In this document: positions 16,747-25,363 of the stretch, piece after piece
How positions within the stretch are numbered: position 1 is the stretch's first letter
How the letters are laid out: every line of letters begins with the position of its first letter
From: Acidipropionibacterium jensenii DSM 20535
Lineage (GTDB): Bacteria > Actinomycetota > Actinomycetes > Propionibacteriales > Propionibacteriaceae
Direction: 5' to 3'
Assembly (NCBI RefSeq): GCF_000425285.1
Contig: NZ_AUDD01000012.1
Span: forward strand, 1 to 64,000
Length of the DNA: 64,000 nt
Notes under the pieces: generated by a model
The model's database searches: none
What the model was told of the DNA's origin: nothing
Seen by the model: only the letters and a program-made list of their open reading frames with translations
Program-made: the position numbers and the translations under genes

Positions 16747-19700
16747 GTGGCATCAGGTACTGCCGGACACACCAGCTCCCCGACCAGTGCGGAGTTCGGG
16801 GCCAATGACTGGCTGATAGACGAGATGCGCGAGCAGTTCCAACGGGACCCCGACTCGGTCGGTCCCGAGTGGGTCACCTTCTTCCAGGCCGAGGAGAGGA
16901 CGTCGGCCCCCCGCAGCCCCGAGACGCCGCGAGCCCCGGAGTCCGCCGCCCCGGCCCCCCGCGAGGCAGACCCGGTCCCGCAACCGGACCCCACCGCGAC
17001 GACGACCCCGCCCCAGCCCCGACGCGCTCAGCGGGAGGAACCCTCGGCTCCCCCGGCCGAACCGGCCCCGAGGGCCTCGGCCGCACCCTCCCCCGCCCCG
17101 TCAGCCCCGTCTCCCGCCCCGTCAACTCCGGCAGGCGCCCCGCACCGGGCGCCGGTGTCGGCGGACCAGCCGGTCCACGAGCCGCCCGCCGCAGCCCCGG
17201 CGGAGCCCCGCACCGAACGGTTGCGCGGCGCCCCGATGCGCACCGCCAAGAACATGGAGACCTCGCTGTCGATGCCGACAGCGACCTCGGTCCGCGACAT
17301 CCCGATGAAGCTGGTCATCGAGAACCGCCTGATGATCAACCGTTTCCTGAGCCAGAACAAGGGCGGCAAGGTCTCCTTCACCCACATTCTCGGCTTCGCG
17401 ATGGTCCGGGCCCTCAAGGACGTCCCGGCGATGAACAATGCCTACGCCGAGATCGACGGCAAGCCCCACATCATCGAGAACCCCTCGGTCAATCTCGGGC
17501 TGGCGATCGACGTGGTCGGTGCCGACGGCACCCGCAAGCTCGTGGTGCCGGCCATCAGAGCCGCCGAGGCGATGGACTTCAGCCAGTTCTGGGCGGCCTA
17601 CGAGCAGATCGTCGCGAAAGGCCGCAAGAACACCCTGACCGTCGAGGACTTCAAGGGAGTCACCGCATCCCTCACCAACCCCGGCGGGATCGGCACCAAC
17701 CACTCGGTGCCCCGTCTGATGCCCGGTCAGGGGATGATCCTGGGGATGGGATCGATCGACTACCCGGCCGGCTGGCAGGGCGGCAGCCCGACCCGGCTCG
17801 CCGAGCTCGGCATCTCGAAGGTGACCACCCTCACCTCGACCTACGACCACCGGATCATCCAGGGCGCCCAGTCCGGGGAGTTCCTGCGCCGCATCCACAA
17901 GCTGCTGCTGGGGGCCGACCGATTCTACGAGGAGATCTTCGAGTCCCTGCGGATCCCCTACGCGCCCGTCCAGTGGGCCCCCGACCGGATGGCCAGCCGC
18001 CCCGACCAGGTGAGCAAACAGGTCCGCGTCATCACCCTCATCGACGCCTGGCGGCAGTTCGGCCACATGTCGGCTGACCTGGACCCTCTCGAGTACAAGC
18101 CGCGGTACCACCACGACCTGATGCTCAACAGCCACGGCCTGACCCTGTGGGACCTCGACCGGTCCTTCCCGGTCAACAACTTCGGCGGCATGAAGCGCGC
18201 CAACCTCACGCTGCGCGAGATCCTGGAAATCCTGCGCGACTCCTACGCCTCCACGATGGGCATCGAGTACATGCACATCACCGACCACGAGCAGCGACGC
18301 TGGTTCCAGGACCGGTTCGAGCGGGTGCACACCCCGCTGTCGCGCGATGTGCACCTGCGGATCCTCGATCAGCTCACCGACGCCGAGGTCTTCGAGACCT
18401 TCCTGCAGACCAAGTACGTCGGCCAGAAGCGGTTCAGCCTGGAGGGCGGGGAGTCCGCCATCGTGCTGCTGGCTGCGATCTTCACCCAGGCGGCCGACCA
18501 GGGCCTCGACGAGGTGTGCATCGGCATGCCGCACCGCGGCCGGCTCAACGTTCTGGCCAACATCATCGGCAAGTCCTACGGGCAGATCTTCCGGGAGTTC
18601 GAGGGCAATGCCGAGCCCTCCAACTCCCAGGGATCGGGCGACGTCAAGTACCACCTCGGCGACGAGGGCCGGTTCACCGCCCCCTCGGGGCACAGCATCA
18701 AGGCCTCGGTGGCCGCGAACCCGAGTCACCTGGAGGCGGTCGACCCCGTTCTGGAGGGAATCTGCCGGGCCAAGCTCGACGTTCTGGCGGACTCCTCGCA
18801 CTTCCCGGTGCTGCCCGTCCTGATGCACGGGGATGCCGCATTCGCCGGCCAGGGGGTGGTCTTCGAGACCCTCCAGATGAGCCAGCTGCGGCCCTACCGG
18901 ACCGGCGGCACGATCCACGTGGTGGTCAACAACCAGGTGGGGTTCACCACCTCCCCGGCCGAGGGACGCACCTCCCAGTACGCCACCGGGGTGGCCAAGT
19001 CGATCGCGGCGCCGGTGATCCACGTCAACGGGGACGACCCGGCGGCCGTGGTGCGCGCCGCGCACATCGCCTTCGCCTACCGTCAGACCTTCCACGGCGA
19101 CGTCGTCATCGACCTGGTCTGCTACCGGCGACGCGGTCACAACGAGGGCGACGACCCGAGCTTCACCCAGCCGCACATGTACGACCTCATCACCCAGAAG
19201 AGGTCGACCCGCAAGGTCTACACCGAGAGCCTGATCGGCCGCGGGGACATCACCCTGGAGGACGCCGACGCGGCGATGACGAGCTTCCGCAGGAAGCTCG
19301 AGACCGCCTTCGAGGAGGTTCGCAACGCCACCTCAAAGGCCCAGCCCTACGACTCGGTGCCCGACTACCCGCGCAAGAAGAACAAGGACCGGCCCACCGC
19401 CATCAGCGCCGAGATGATGGACCGGGTGGCCACCGCCCAGGAGGTGCTGCCCGCCAGCTTCACCCCGCACCCCAAGATCGCCCCCCAGCTGGCCAGGCGC
19501 GCCCGCGCGCTGCGCGGCCAGGGGCCGATCGACTGGGCCTCGGCCGAGATGCTCGCCCTGGGATCGCTGGTGGCCGAGGGGCTGCACGTGCGCCTCACCG
19601 GACAGGACTCGCGCCGGGGCACCTTCTCACAGCGGTTCGGCGCGATCGTCGACCGGGCCACCAACAAGCACTACGTGCCGGTGAACCACATCCCCGGAAC

Positions 19701-20577
19701 CAGGAGCCACCTGGACATCTACGACTCCCCCCTCAACGAGTACGCCTCGCTGGGCTTCGAGTACGGCTACTCGGTGGCCCGGCCCGACTCCCTGGTGCTC
19801 TGGGAGGCGCAGTTCGGCGACTTCGCCAATGTCGCCCAGACCATCATCGACGAGTTCATCGCCTCGGCCGGATCCAAGTGGGGGCAGAAGTCGGGGGTGG
19901 TCCTGCTCCTGCCGCACGGCTACGAGGGTCAGGGGCCCGACCACTCCTCGGCCCGTCTGGAGAGGTTCCTCTCGCTGTGCAGCGAGGAGGCGATGGCGGT
20001 CTGCCAGCCCTCGACGGCAGCCAGCTACTTCCACCTGCTGCGCTACCACGCCTACGTGAATCTGCACCGGCCGGTGGTCATCGCGACCCCGAAGTCGATG
20101 CTGCGCAACAAGGCGGCCGCCTCCACCGTGGAGGACTTCACCGAGGGTCACTGGCGTCCGGTGATCAGCGATGAGTCGATCTCCGATCCCTCGGGTGTCC
20201 GGCAGGTCATCCTGTGCACCGGGAAGGTGCGCTGGGAGCTGGTTCGGCGTCGCGAGCAGGCCCACCTGACCGAGAAGGTGGCGATCATCTCGATGGAGCG
20301 GCTCTACCCGCTGCCGACCCGGCAGCTGGTGGAGGCATTGGCCCCCTACCGCCACGTCGACGATGTCCGATGGGTTCAGGAGGAGCCGGCGAACCAGGGC
20401 CCGTGGCCGTTCATGCAGGCCCACCTCCGCGAGGCGGTGTCCTCCCTGGAGCCGGGCCTGCTGGACACCCTCACCGTGGTGGCGAGGCCTCCGTCGGCGG
20501 CCTCGTCGGTGGGCCAGCACAGCGTGCACATGGCCGAGGAGGAGGACCTGCTGACCGCTGCCCTGGCACAGCCCTGA
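16747..20577 (+). CDS. kgd: Multifunctional 2-oxoglutarate dehydrogenase / decarboxylase
   Basis: A 1276-residue enzyme (Kgd/OdhA type) at the TCA-cycle node of 2-oxoglutarate. Order: an E1-type N-terminal helix (NDWLIDEMREQFQRDP), a Pro/Ala-rich linker at about 50-165, an E2-like acyltransferase core at 170-400 (TSTYDHRIIQGAQSGEFL), then the thiamine-diphosphate E1 domain from about 430 (GMPHRGRLNVLANI, GDAAFAGQGVVFET). No lipoyl domain is present, as expected for this actinobacterial form, which works with lipoylated partners of the pyruvate complex. The N-terminus lacks an obvious ETTQT-like phospho-site for a GarA-type regulator. The GTG start has GAAGAAGG upstream. Confidence 0.96.
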   Translation: MASGTAGHTSSPTSAEFGANDWLIDEMREQFQRDPDSVGPEWVTFFQAEERTSAPRSPETPRAPESAAPAPREADPVPQPDPTATTTPPQPRRAQREEPSAPPAEPAPRASAAPSPAPSAPSPAPSTPAGAPHRAPVSADQPVHEPPAAAPAEPRTERLRGAPMRTAKNMETSLSMPTATSVRDIPMKLVIENRLMINRFLSQNKGGKVSFTHILGFAMVRALKDVPAMNNAYAEIDGKPHIIENPSVNLGLAIDVVGADGTRKLVVPAIRAAEAMDFSQFWAAYEQIVAKGRKNTLTVEDFKGVTASLTNPGGIGTNHSVPRLMPGQGMILGMGSIDYPAGWQGGSPTRLAELGISKVTTLTSTYDHRIIQGAQSGEFLRRIHKLLLGADRFYEEIFESLRIPYAPVQWAPDRMASRPDQVSKQVRVITLIDAWRQFGHMSADLDPLEYKPRYHHDLMLNSHGLTLWDLDRSFPVNNFGGMKRANLTLREILEILRDSYASTMGIEYMHITDHEQRRWFQDRFERVHTPLSRDVHLRILDQLTDAEVFETFLQTKYVGQKRFSLEGGESAIVLLAAIFTQAADQGLDEVCIGMPHRGRLNVLANIIGKSYGQIFREFEGNAEPSNSQGSGDVKYHLGDEGRFTAPSGHSIKASVAANPSHLEAVDPVLEGICRAKLDVLADSSHFPVLPVLMHGDAAFAGQGVVFETLQMSQLRPYRTGGTIHVVVNNQVGFTTSPAEGRTSQYATGVAKSIAAPVIHVNGDDPAAVVRAAHIAFAYRQTFHGDVVIDLVCYRRRGHNEGDDPSFTQPHMYDLITQKRSTRKVYTESLIGRGDITLEDADAAMTSFRRKLETAFEEVRNATSKAQPYDSVPDYPRKKNKDRPTAISAEMMDRVATAQEVLPASFTPHPKIAPQLARRARALRGQGPIDWASAEMLALGSLVAEGLHVRLTGQDSRRGTFSQRFGAIVDRATNKHYVPVNHIPGTRSHLDIYDSPLNEYASLGFEYGYSVARPDSLVLWEAQFGDFANVAQTIIDEFIASAGSKWGQKSGVVLLLPHGYEGQGPDHSSARLERFLSLCSEEAMAVCQPSTAASYFHLLRYHAYVNLHRPVVIATPKSMLRNKAAASTVEDFTEGHWRPVISDESISDPSGVRQVILCTGKVRWELVRRREQAHLTEKVAIISMERLYPLPTRQLVEALAPYRHVDDVRWVQEEPANQGPWPFMQAHLREAVSSLEPGLLDTLTVVARPPSAASSVGQHSVHMAEEEDLLTAALAQP

Positions 20578-20623
20578 GCAGATCAGGTGCAGCCTGAGCA
20601 AGATCGTGCACAGCCCTGAGCAG
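20566..20623 (+). repeat. 16-nt direct repeat spanning the kgd stop codon
   Basis: GCACAGCCCTGAGCAG occurs at 20566-20581, where it contains the kgd stop codon TGA, and again at 20608-20623, where it is the left arm of the terminator. Both copies are perfect. Confidence 0.9.
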
Positions 20624-20651
20624 TGGAATGAATCCCTGCTCAGGGCTGTGC
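20608..20651 (+). terminator. Strong terminator after kgd
   Basis: A perfect 16-bp stem (GCACAGCCCTGAGCAG with CTGCTCAGGGCTGTGC, 12-nt loop) lies 30 bp after the kgd stop. It sits between convergent genes and can act in both directions. Confidence 0.85.
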
Positions 20652-20696
20652 GCATCCCCTTGGTGATCGGTCCACTCGGGTGACCGGCTCGGTCGC

Positions 20697-21101
20697 TCAG
20701 GCGGTCGGTCCGCGGTGGCCGACCGCCAGCATCACGGCCGCCAGCAGGACGACGGCGCCCAGCACCAGGAAGACCAGGAACCATGCCGGTGCACCCGAGC
20801 GGACCAGGGTGACCACCACCGCGATGTGGACCAGGGAGCTCGCGATGAGCAGCCCGTCCGCCCACCCGACGCCCCGTGCGGCGGCCCACCCGATGAGGCC
20901 GAGGATTCCGGCGTAGACCAGCAGCATCACGCCGACGCCGGCCGAGAACAGGGCGTGGCCGATGATCATCACGGCCACCGCGACGCCGGCGATCACCAGG
21001 GCCGAGAGCCAGCTGCCGAGGGCCGCCAGCAGACCCCACCCGGTGGCCGACCGCACCGAGCGGTGGACGGTGTGCCCGCCTGTTGCGCCGGGTTGAGCCA
21101 C
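20697..21101 (-). CDS. Small integral membrane protein of unknown function
   Basis: A 134-residue protein with four hydrophobic helices (from about 22 to 125) and short charged ends. I do not recognise the family; it resembles the many four-helix actinobacterial membrane proteins of unknown role. The start is a GTG at 21101 with a very strong AGGAGG nine bases upstream, so the gene is well expressed in principle. It is convergent with kgd, with the kgd terminator between, and divergent from whiB1. Confidence 0.7.
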   Translation of the reverse strand: MAQPGATGGHTVHRSVRSATGWGLLAALGSWLSALVIAGVAVAVMIIGHALFSAGVGVMLLVYAGILGLIGWAAARGVGWADGLLIASSLVHIAVVVTLVRSGAPAWFLVFLVLGAVVLLAAVMLAVGHRGPTA

Positions 21102-21430
21102 GAGCCGCCTCCTTGTGTCGGGACCTCATCCCTCGGAAAAACCCTTCCCGAACCGGTCCGCCTCGCATATCATAAGGGCGGTGTTTCGCACTGGACAGAC
21201 AGTCGGGAGCCTGCACGATTGACCGCCGGCCCTGACCAGCTGTCCGCAATACGGGAAAAGGTCTTGCCAATGGCCGATCCTGTTGTCAGACTTTATTGGT
21301 CGGACCATAACGCGGTCGTTGACCCCCTGCGGTTCGACCGTCCGGGTTGAGGTCGTGGACCGTCCCGCGGACCACCGGACATCGTGAGTTTCCACCCACC
21401 CCAGGTGGGCAGAGAAGGAGTGACATACGC
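21102..21430. other. Non-coding region between the membrane protein and whiB1
   Basis: A 329-bp stretch without a convincing gene. It contains the strong ribosome site of the minus-strand membrane gene at its left end, an AT-richer part (21160-21310) unusual for this window, a likely whiB1 promoter, and the GAAGGAG site of whiB1 at its right end. Short open frames on both strands lack codon bias and start signals. Confidence 0.6.
21283..21311 (+). promoter_or_regulatory. Candidate whiB1 promoter
   Basis: TTGTCA (21283-21288), a 17-bp spacer and CATAAC (21306-21311) resemble a housekeeping promoter. The resulting leader of about 110 nt before whiB1 would be long enough for added control. Confidence 0.4.
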
Positions 21431-21682
21431 ATGGACTGGCGCCACAAGGCTGCCTGCCTCGATGAGGACCCGGAGCTGTTCTTCCCGATCGGTAACACCG
21501 GTCCCGCTCTGGCACAGATCGCGGAGGCCAAGAAAGTCTGCGCGCGGTGCGAGGTGCGCACCGAGTGCCTCACCTGGGCCCTCGAGGCCGGCCAGGATCA
21601 CGGCGTCTGGGGCGGCATGAGCGAGGACGAGCGTCGAGCCATCAAGCGCCGCCAGTCCCGTTCCCGGGTCCGGCGGGCCTGA
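21431..21682 (+). CDS. whiB1: WhiB-family iron-sulphur transcription regulator, WhiB1 type
   Basis: An 83-residue protein beginning MDWRHKAACLDEDPELFFPI. Four cysteines (residue 9 and the CxxC-x5-C in VCARCEVRTEC) hold a [4Fe-4S] cluster that senses NO or oxygen and contacts the primary sigma factor; GVWGGMSEDERR and a basic RRQSRSRVRR tail bind region 4 and DNA. Length and sequence match WhiB1, which is essential in mycobacteria. The ATG at 21431 has GAAGGAG 11 bases upstream; a longer frame from 21347 would add a non-homologous lead. It is convergent with pdtaS, with 9 bp between, as in Mycobacterium tuberculosis. Confidence 0.95.
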   Translation: MDWRHKAACLDEDPELFFPIGNTGPALAQIAEAKKVCARCEVRTECLTWALEAGQDHGVWGGMSEDERRAIKRRQSRSRVRRA

Positions 21683-21691
21683 CGTCGTCGA

Positions 21692-23182
21692 TCAGCCGAT
21701 CTGCGTTCCCGGCTGATCGACCCTGGCGCTGATGGTGGCCCGGGTACCTCTCCCGTCGGGATTGTTCTCGAGGGTGAAGGTGCCACCGAGGTCCTGGACC
21801 AGAGTCGTGACGATCGACAGTCCCAGGGACTTGCGGTGGTCCGAGAGGCTGAATCCTTCCGGAAGCGGTTTTCCGTCATTCCAGATCTCCACGATGAGCA
21901 GTCCCGCCCTGCGGTAGGGGTGGACCACCACCTCTCCCGAGGAGGAGGCCAGACTGTGCTCGATCGCGTTCTGGCACAGCTCGGTGGTGGCCAGTGACAG
22001 GGCCGTCGCGACATCGGCGCGGACCTTTCCGAAGCTCCCCTCCCGCCGCGCGACCACCCGGCCCGAGGAGGCCGCGACGTCGCCGACCATTCGCAGGATC
22101 CGGTCGATGACGTCGTCGAACTCGACGACGTCATCGAAGTTCTGGGACAGGATCTCGTGCACCACCGCGATCGCCGAGACTCTGGCCATCGCCTGCTTGA
22201 GGGCGAGTCTGGCGTCGTCATTGGTCATTCGCCGCGACTGCAGCCGCAGCAGGGCCGCCACCGTCTGCAGGTTGTTCTTGACCCGGTGATGGATCTCCCG
22301 GATGGTGGCGTCCTTGGTCACCAGCTGCCGGTCCCTGGTGCGCAGCTCGGTGAGGTCGCGCACCAGGATGAGGGTGCCCGCGGGCACCTCGAAGTCGTCA
22401 AGCCAGGTGCGCAGTGGCATCACCCGTGCCCTCAGCGTCGCCTCGGCGTTCTCGATGTCGGTCTCCCGCAGCGAGCGACCCTCCAGGTCCATCCCCACGG
22501 TCTGGCCGACGTCGCGCAGATTGGGGCACAGTTCCCGCACCACCGGGATGAGGTACTCCCCGTCCAGATCCCCCGACAGTCCGAGCTTGCGGAAGGCCGA
22601 CATCGCGTTGGGGCTGGCATAGGTCACCATTCCGGTGGTCGCGACCCTCAGGACGCCGTCTGTCACCCCGGGCGCCAGGGCCCGGTCGTGTCCGGGGAAG
22701 AGCGGGAACTGGCCGTGGTGCAGCATCTCCGAGAGGATGCCAGCGATCTCCAGGTAGTTGTCCTCGGTCGACCCGGGGGCCCGCACCCCCATCTGGTTGG
22801 TGTGCCTCTCCACCACCGCGATGACCTCACCTTGGCGGATCACCGGAATGGCCCAGACATCGACCGGGATTCCGGCCGACAGCTTGTTGTTGCTGGTCTC
22901 GCACATCTGGCCGCTCATGAACGCCTCGGTGACGAGGTTCTCGTCGTCGTAGGCGATCGACTCCCCCACCACGTCGTCCTCCAGTGCGGTGGGTCCGGTG
23001 TCGGGACGGATCTGGGCGGCCGCCCAGTAGATCTGCGGGTTCTCGTCGGGGAGCCAGAGGATGAGGTCGGAAAAGGACATGTCGGCGAGGATCTGCCACT
23101 CCTCGACGACCTCGCCCAACCACGAGACGTCGTCGGCGTTGAGACGGCTGTGGCTCGCCATGAAACGGTCCATTGAGGGCAT
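21692..23182 (-). CDS. pdtaS: Sensor histidine kinase PdtaS
   Basis: A 496-residue soluble kinase: an N-terminal GAF domain (about 1-150), a PAS domain (about 175-280), and a HisKA_2/HATPase region with the phospho-acceptor EIHHRVKNNLQTVAALLRLQ near residue 305. PdtaS phosphorylates PdtaR, an antiterminator regulator with an ANTAR domain; no pdtaR is in the window. No membrane helix is seen. The start is taken at ATG 23182, six bases after a TAGAGT box, which suggests a leaderless message; a GTG at 23188 is also in frame. Confidence 0.93.
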   Translation of the reverse strand: MPSMDRFMASHSRLNADDVSWLGEVVEEWQILADMSFSDLILWLPDENPQIYWAAAQIRPDTGPTALEDDVVGESIAYDDENLVTEAFMSGQMCETSNNKLSAGIPVDVWAIPVIRQGEVIAVVERHTNQMGVRAPGSTEDNYLEIAGILSEMLHHGQFPLFPGHDRALAPGVTDGVLRVATTGMVTYASPNAMSAFRKLGLSGDLDGEYLIPVVRELCPNLRDVGQTVGMDLEGRSLRETDIENAEATLRARVMPLRTWLDDFEVPAGTLILVRDLTELRTRDRQLVTKDATIREIHHRVKNNLQTVAALLRLQSRRMTNDDARLALKQAMARVSAIAVVHEILSQNFDDVVEFDDVIDRILRMVGDVAASSGRVVARREGSFGKVRADVATALSLATTELCQNAIEHSLASSSGEVVVHPYRRAGLLIVEIWNDGKPLPEGFSLSDHRKSLGLSIVTTLVQDLGGTFTLENNPDGRGTRATISARVDQPGTQIG

Positions 23183-23188
23183 GGTCAC

Positions 23189-23194
23189 ACTCTA
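23189..23194 (-). promoter_or_regulatory. -10 box for a leaderless pdtaS transcript
   Basis: TAGAGT on the minus strand, 6 nt before the ATG at 23182. Confidence 0.45.
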
Positions 23195-23298
23195 TGGCCC
23201 GGTTCCCGGTCCGCACTCTCCGGTGCCCCTCACGGCCTCCCGATCGGCCACCGCCGTCCGGGACAGGGCTGCGAGATCCGGGCGTGGCGGCAGGCCAT

Positions 23299-23327
23299 TT
23301 GGACGAGGCGGCTCAGTGGGGCAGAAT
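23299..23327 (+). promoter_or_regulatory. Candidate promoter of the bL37 gene
   Basis: TTGGAC (23299-23304), a 17-bp spacer and CAGAAT (23322-23327), inside an AT-rich AGAATATATGG stretch, about 70 bp upstream of the start. Confidence 0.4.
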
Positions 23328-23395
23328 ATATGGTCGTTGCCGCGCATCCACGCGGCCCCTCCGTGGGGAGGGTGGACCGAGCTGAGGAGAGCGCC

Positions 23396-23470
23396 ATGGG
23401 CAAGACTGGTCGTAAGCGTCGCGCGCGTCGCAAGAAGAACGCCAATCACGGCAAGCGTCCCAACGCCTGA
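23396..23470 (+). CDS. Ribosomal protein bL37 (24 residues)
   Basis: A very short gene encoding MGKTGRKRRARRKKNANHGK then RPNA, extremely basic. It matches the small actinobacterial large-subunit protein bL37, whose hallmark is the ANHGKRPNA-type end. GAGGAGAG precedes the ATG. It has its own promoter-like sequence and is followed closely by a strong terminator, so it forms a single-gene unit. Its size makes it easy for gene finders to miss. The identification rests on sequence memory and fits the length precisely. Confidence 0.88.
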   Translation: MGKTGRKRRARRKKNANHGKRPNA

Positions 23471-23519
23471 TCTGACGCACCATCCGGTGCGCCGTCCCCG
23501 GCTCCGTGACCGGGGATGC

Positions 23520-23553
23520 AACAGGGCTCCCGTCCGAGGACGGGAGCCCTGTT
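23520..23553 (+). terminator. Terminator between bL37 and rsrA
   Basis: AACAGGGCTCCCGTCC and GGACGGGAGCCCTGTT form a 16-bp perfect stem with a tiny loop. It separates two convergent units (bL37 and sigR-rsrA) and probably serves both. Confidence 0.85.
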
Positions 23554-23599
23554 CGCGTCTTTACGCGGTTGTCTGTGCGCGGGATCTGTTCGCGGTGTC

Positions 23600-23872
23600 T
23601 CAGCCCTCGATGTGGAGCCGCACGACCCTCATCCGCAGCGACGAGGAGGCGCGCACCGTGTGGTGGCAGCGTCTCAGTGCCCGGCTGACAGCGGCCTCCA
23701 GATCGGCCTCGTCCAGGCAGGACTCGCAGGCGGCGAGGTGACGCCGGAAGGTGTCGGCCTCCTGTTCGTCGAGTTCGCCGTGCAGGAAGGCCTGGAGATG
23801 GCCCAGGGCCCAGTCGCACGCCTCCTCGGGACAGTGCGAGGGTTCCGGGGAGAAGGCGTCTTGTGCGCTCAT
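23600..23872 (-). CDS. rsrA: Zinc-binding redox anti-sigma factor RsrA
   Basis: A 90-residue ZAS-family protein that binds SigR and lets it go when thiols are oxidised. The zinc motif H-x3-C-x2-C is visible in [16 protein letters not shown], with another cysteine at HCPEEACDW. It begins [20 protein letters not shown]; the ATG overlaps the sigR stop as ATGA, which fits tight stoichiometry between the two. Length and layout match the mycothiol-system anti-sigma-R factor. Confidence 0.95.
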   Translation of the reverse strand: MSAQDAFSPEPSHCPEEACDWALGHLQAFLHGELDEQEADTFRRHLAACESCLDEADLEAAVSRALRRCHHTVRASSSLRMRVVRLHIEG

Positions 23873-24534
23873 GAGTGCACCTCCTGATCCAGGGTCTCCT
23901 GGTCGACCTTGCCGGCCAGCGGGCCGATCCCGTGGGCGCCGGCCACATCGACCAGCTGGGCCCGCAACTGCTTGCGGGCCCGGTTGAGTCGCGACATCAC
24001 GGTGCCGATCGGGGTTCCCATGATCTGAGCGATCTCCTTGTACGAGAAGCCCTCGACATCGGCCAGCATCACGACCTGACGGAAGTCGTCCGACAGCCCC
24101 TCGAGGGCCTTCAGCACCTGGGCGTCGGGCATCGTGTCCAGCGCCTCGACCTCCGCCGACCGCAGCCCGGTCGCCTGGTGTGAGGCCGCGCGGGCGATCT
24201 GCCAGTCCTCGACATTCTCGTCGTCGGAGGTCTGGGGACGCCGCTGGGCCTTGCGGTAGGTGTTGATGTAGGTGTTCGTGAGGATCCGGAACAGCCACGC
24301 CTTGAGGTTGGTGCCCGGTCTGAACTGCTTGAACGAGGAGAAGGCCTTGGCGTAGGTCTCCTGGACGACGTCCTCCGCGTCAGCCGCATTGCGCGTCATC
24401 CGCAGGGCGGCGCCGTAGAGCTGGTCGAGGTAGCCCATCGCATCGCGCTCGAACCGTTCGGCCCGCTGCGCGTCGGTCTCCTCGGCCAGATCCGGGACTG
24501 CCCCGTCATCTGTCGGTGTGTCAGGGATGGTCAT
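23869..24534 (-). CDS. sigR: ECF sigma factor SigR/SigH (redox stress)
   Basis: A 221-residue ECF sigma factor: region 2 ([20 protein letters not shown] near 50-70) binds the -10, region 4 ([20 protein letters not shown]) the -35. It drives thioredoxin and mycothiol genes and is held by RsrA, encoded downstream with an ATGA overlap. The ATG at 24534 ([11 protein letters not shown]) has no ribosome site but a TACGCT box 8 nt upstream, so a leaderless short form is likely. The frame stays open upstream; an ATG at 24645 would give a form 37 residues longer and lies 9 nt after a SigR-type promoter. Confidence 0.94.
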   Translation of the reverse strand: MTIPDTPTDDGAVPDLAEETDAQRAERFERDAMGYLDQLYGAALRMTRNAADAEDVVQETYAKAFSSFKQFRPGTNLKAWLFRILTNTYINTYRKAQRRPQTSDDENVEDWQIARAASHQATGLRSAEVEALDTMPDAQVLKALEGLSDDFRQVVMLADVEGFSYKEIAQIMGTPIGTVMSRLNRARKQLRAQLVDVAGAHGIGPLAGKVDQETLDQEVHS

Positions 24535-24542
24535 CGGCTGCA

Positions 24543-24548
24543 AGCGTA
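24543..24548 (-). promoter_or_regulatory. -10 box (P1) for the short SigR form
   Basis: TACGCT on the minus strand, 8 nt before the ATG at 24534. No good -35 is seen. Confidence 0.4.
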
Positions 24549-24654
24549 GTCCACCGGACCCACGACGTCCCGGGGCGACCAGCCCACCGGCCCGACGACC
24601 CGGGACCGGAGCGGTGCGCTCGCGGCACAGCATTGCACAAGCCATACAGCACCT

Positions 24655-24680
24655 AACGCCTGTACCGGCACGGTATTCCC
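24655..24680 (-). promoter_or_regulatory. SigR-dependent autoregulatory promoter (P2)
   Basis: On the minus strand GGGAATA (24680-24674) and CGTT (24658-24655) match the SigR/SigH consensus GGGAAT...GTT, with 17 nt between GGAAT and GTT. The start codon ATG at 24645 follows GTT by only 9 nt, in frame with sigR. Confidence 0.65.
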
Positions 24681-24790
24681 GCCCGGACCGGCCCGTTGGC
24701 CGCCCCGACCGGCCCGGACGCCGGGCGGAAACCGACTTCGTTGGCACGATCTGCTTCCGCCGACCGCCCGGAGACGGTAGGAATAGAGGC

Positions 24791-25363
24791 ATGAGCATCA
24801 TTCGCGGCCTGGGCCGAACCCTGTTCGCAAGCTACTTCATCGTCAACGGGACCAACTCCGCGGTGAAGCCCGACTCCTTCGTGGCCGACGCCGAACCGGT
24901 CGCCGACCGCCTCGTCCCGCTGCTCCAGCGGACTCTGCCGCCGTCGGTGAGCGCCCGGATCCCCGAGGACACCAAGTCCCTGGTGCGTCTCAGCGGTGCG
25001 GCACAGGCCCTCGGCGGGCTGGCGATGGCCACCGGCCTGCTGCGCCGGGTCGGCGCCGCCACGGTGGCCCTCACGATGGTTCCCCATGTCATCGCCTCGG
25101 TTCCCGACAAGACCCTGTCCAAGGAGGAGAGGGCTGCCGGACGTCGCATCCTGCTGCGCAATGTCGCCCTGCTGGGAGCCGCGATGATGGCCTCCCGCGA
25201 CACCGCCGGACGGCCCAGCCTCGCCTGGCGGGCCGACCAGCGCCGACAGGCCGTCAGCAGTGGCGCCCAGGACCTCCAGGACAAGGCCTCCAAGACCGCC
25301 CGCAAGAGCCAGAAGAAGCTGGCGAAGGCCTCCCGCAAGGCCCAGAAGAAGGTCCGTGCCTGA
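24791..25363 (+). CDS. DoxX-family membrane protein with basic tail
   Basis: A 190-residue protein. The DoxX part ([20 protein letters not shown], then three more helices up to about residue 145) resembles small quinone-linked redox membrane proteins; in Mycobacterium tuberculosis DoxX associates with superoxide dismutase. The last 45 residues are a Lys/Arg/Ala-rich helix ([20 protein letters not shown]) likely to bind phospholipid or nucleic acid. It is divergent from sigR, sharing a 256-bp region, so SigR control is possible but no GGGAAT faces it. The GTG start of aroA lies inside its last codons (8-bp overlap). Confidence 0.85.
   Translation: MSIIRGLGRTLFASYFIVNGTNSAVKPDSFVADAEPVADRLVPLLQRTLPPSVSARIPEDTKSLVRLSGAAQALGGLAMATGLLRRVGAATVALTMVPHVIASVPDKTLSKEERAAGRRILLRNVALLGAAMMASRDTAGRPSLAWRADQRRQAVSSGAQDLQDKASKTARKSQKKLAKASRKAQKKVRA

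Noticed and set aside
21102-21430. Small antisense genes upstream of whiB1
   Set aside because: Several 90-130-codon frames exist on the minus strand but they overlap the whiB1 coding region or lack starts and codon bias.
24535-24801. sigR starting at 24801 (310 residues)
   Set aside because: That start lies above the SigR-type promoter, so the added 52 residues before ATG 24645 would not be on that transcript; they are also unlike known sigma factors.
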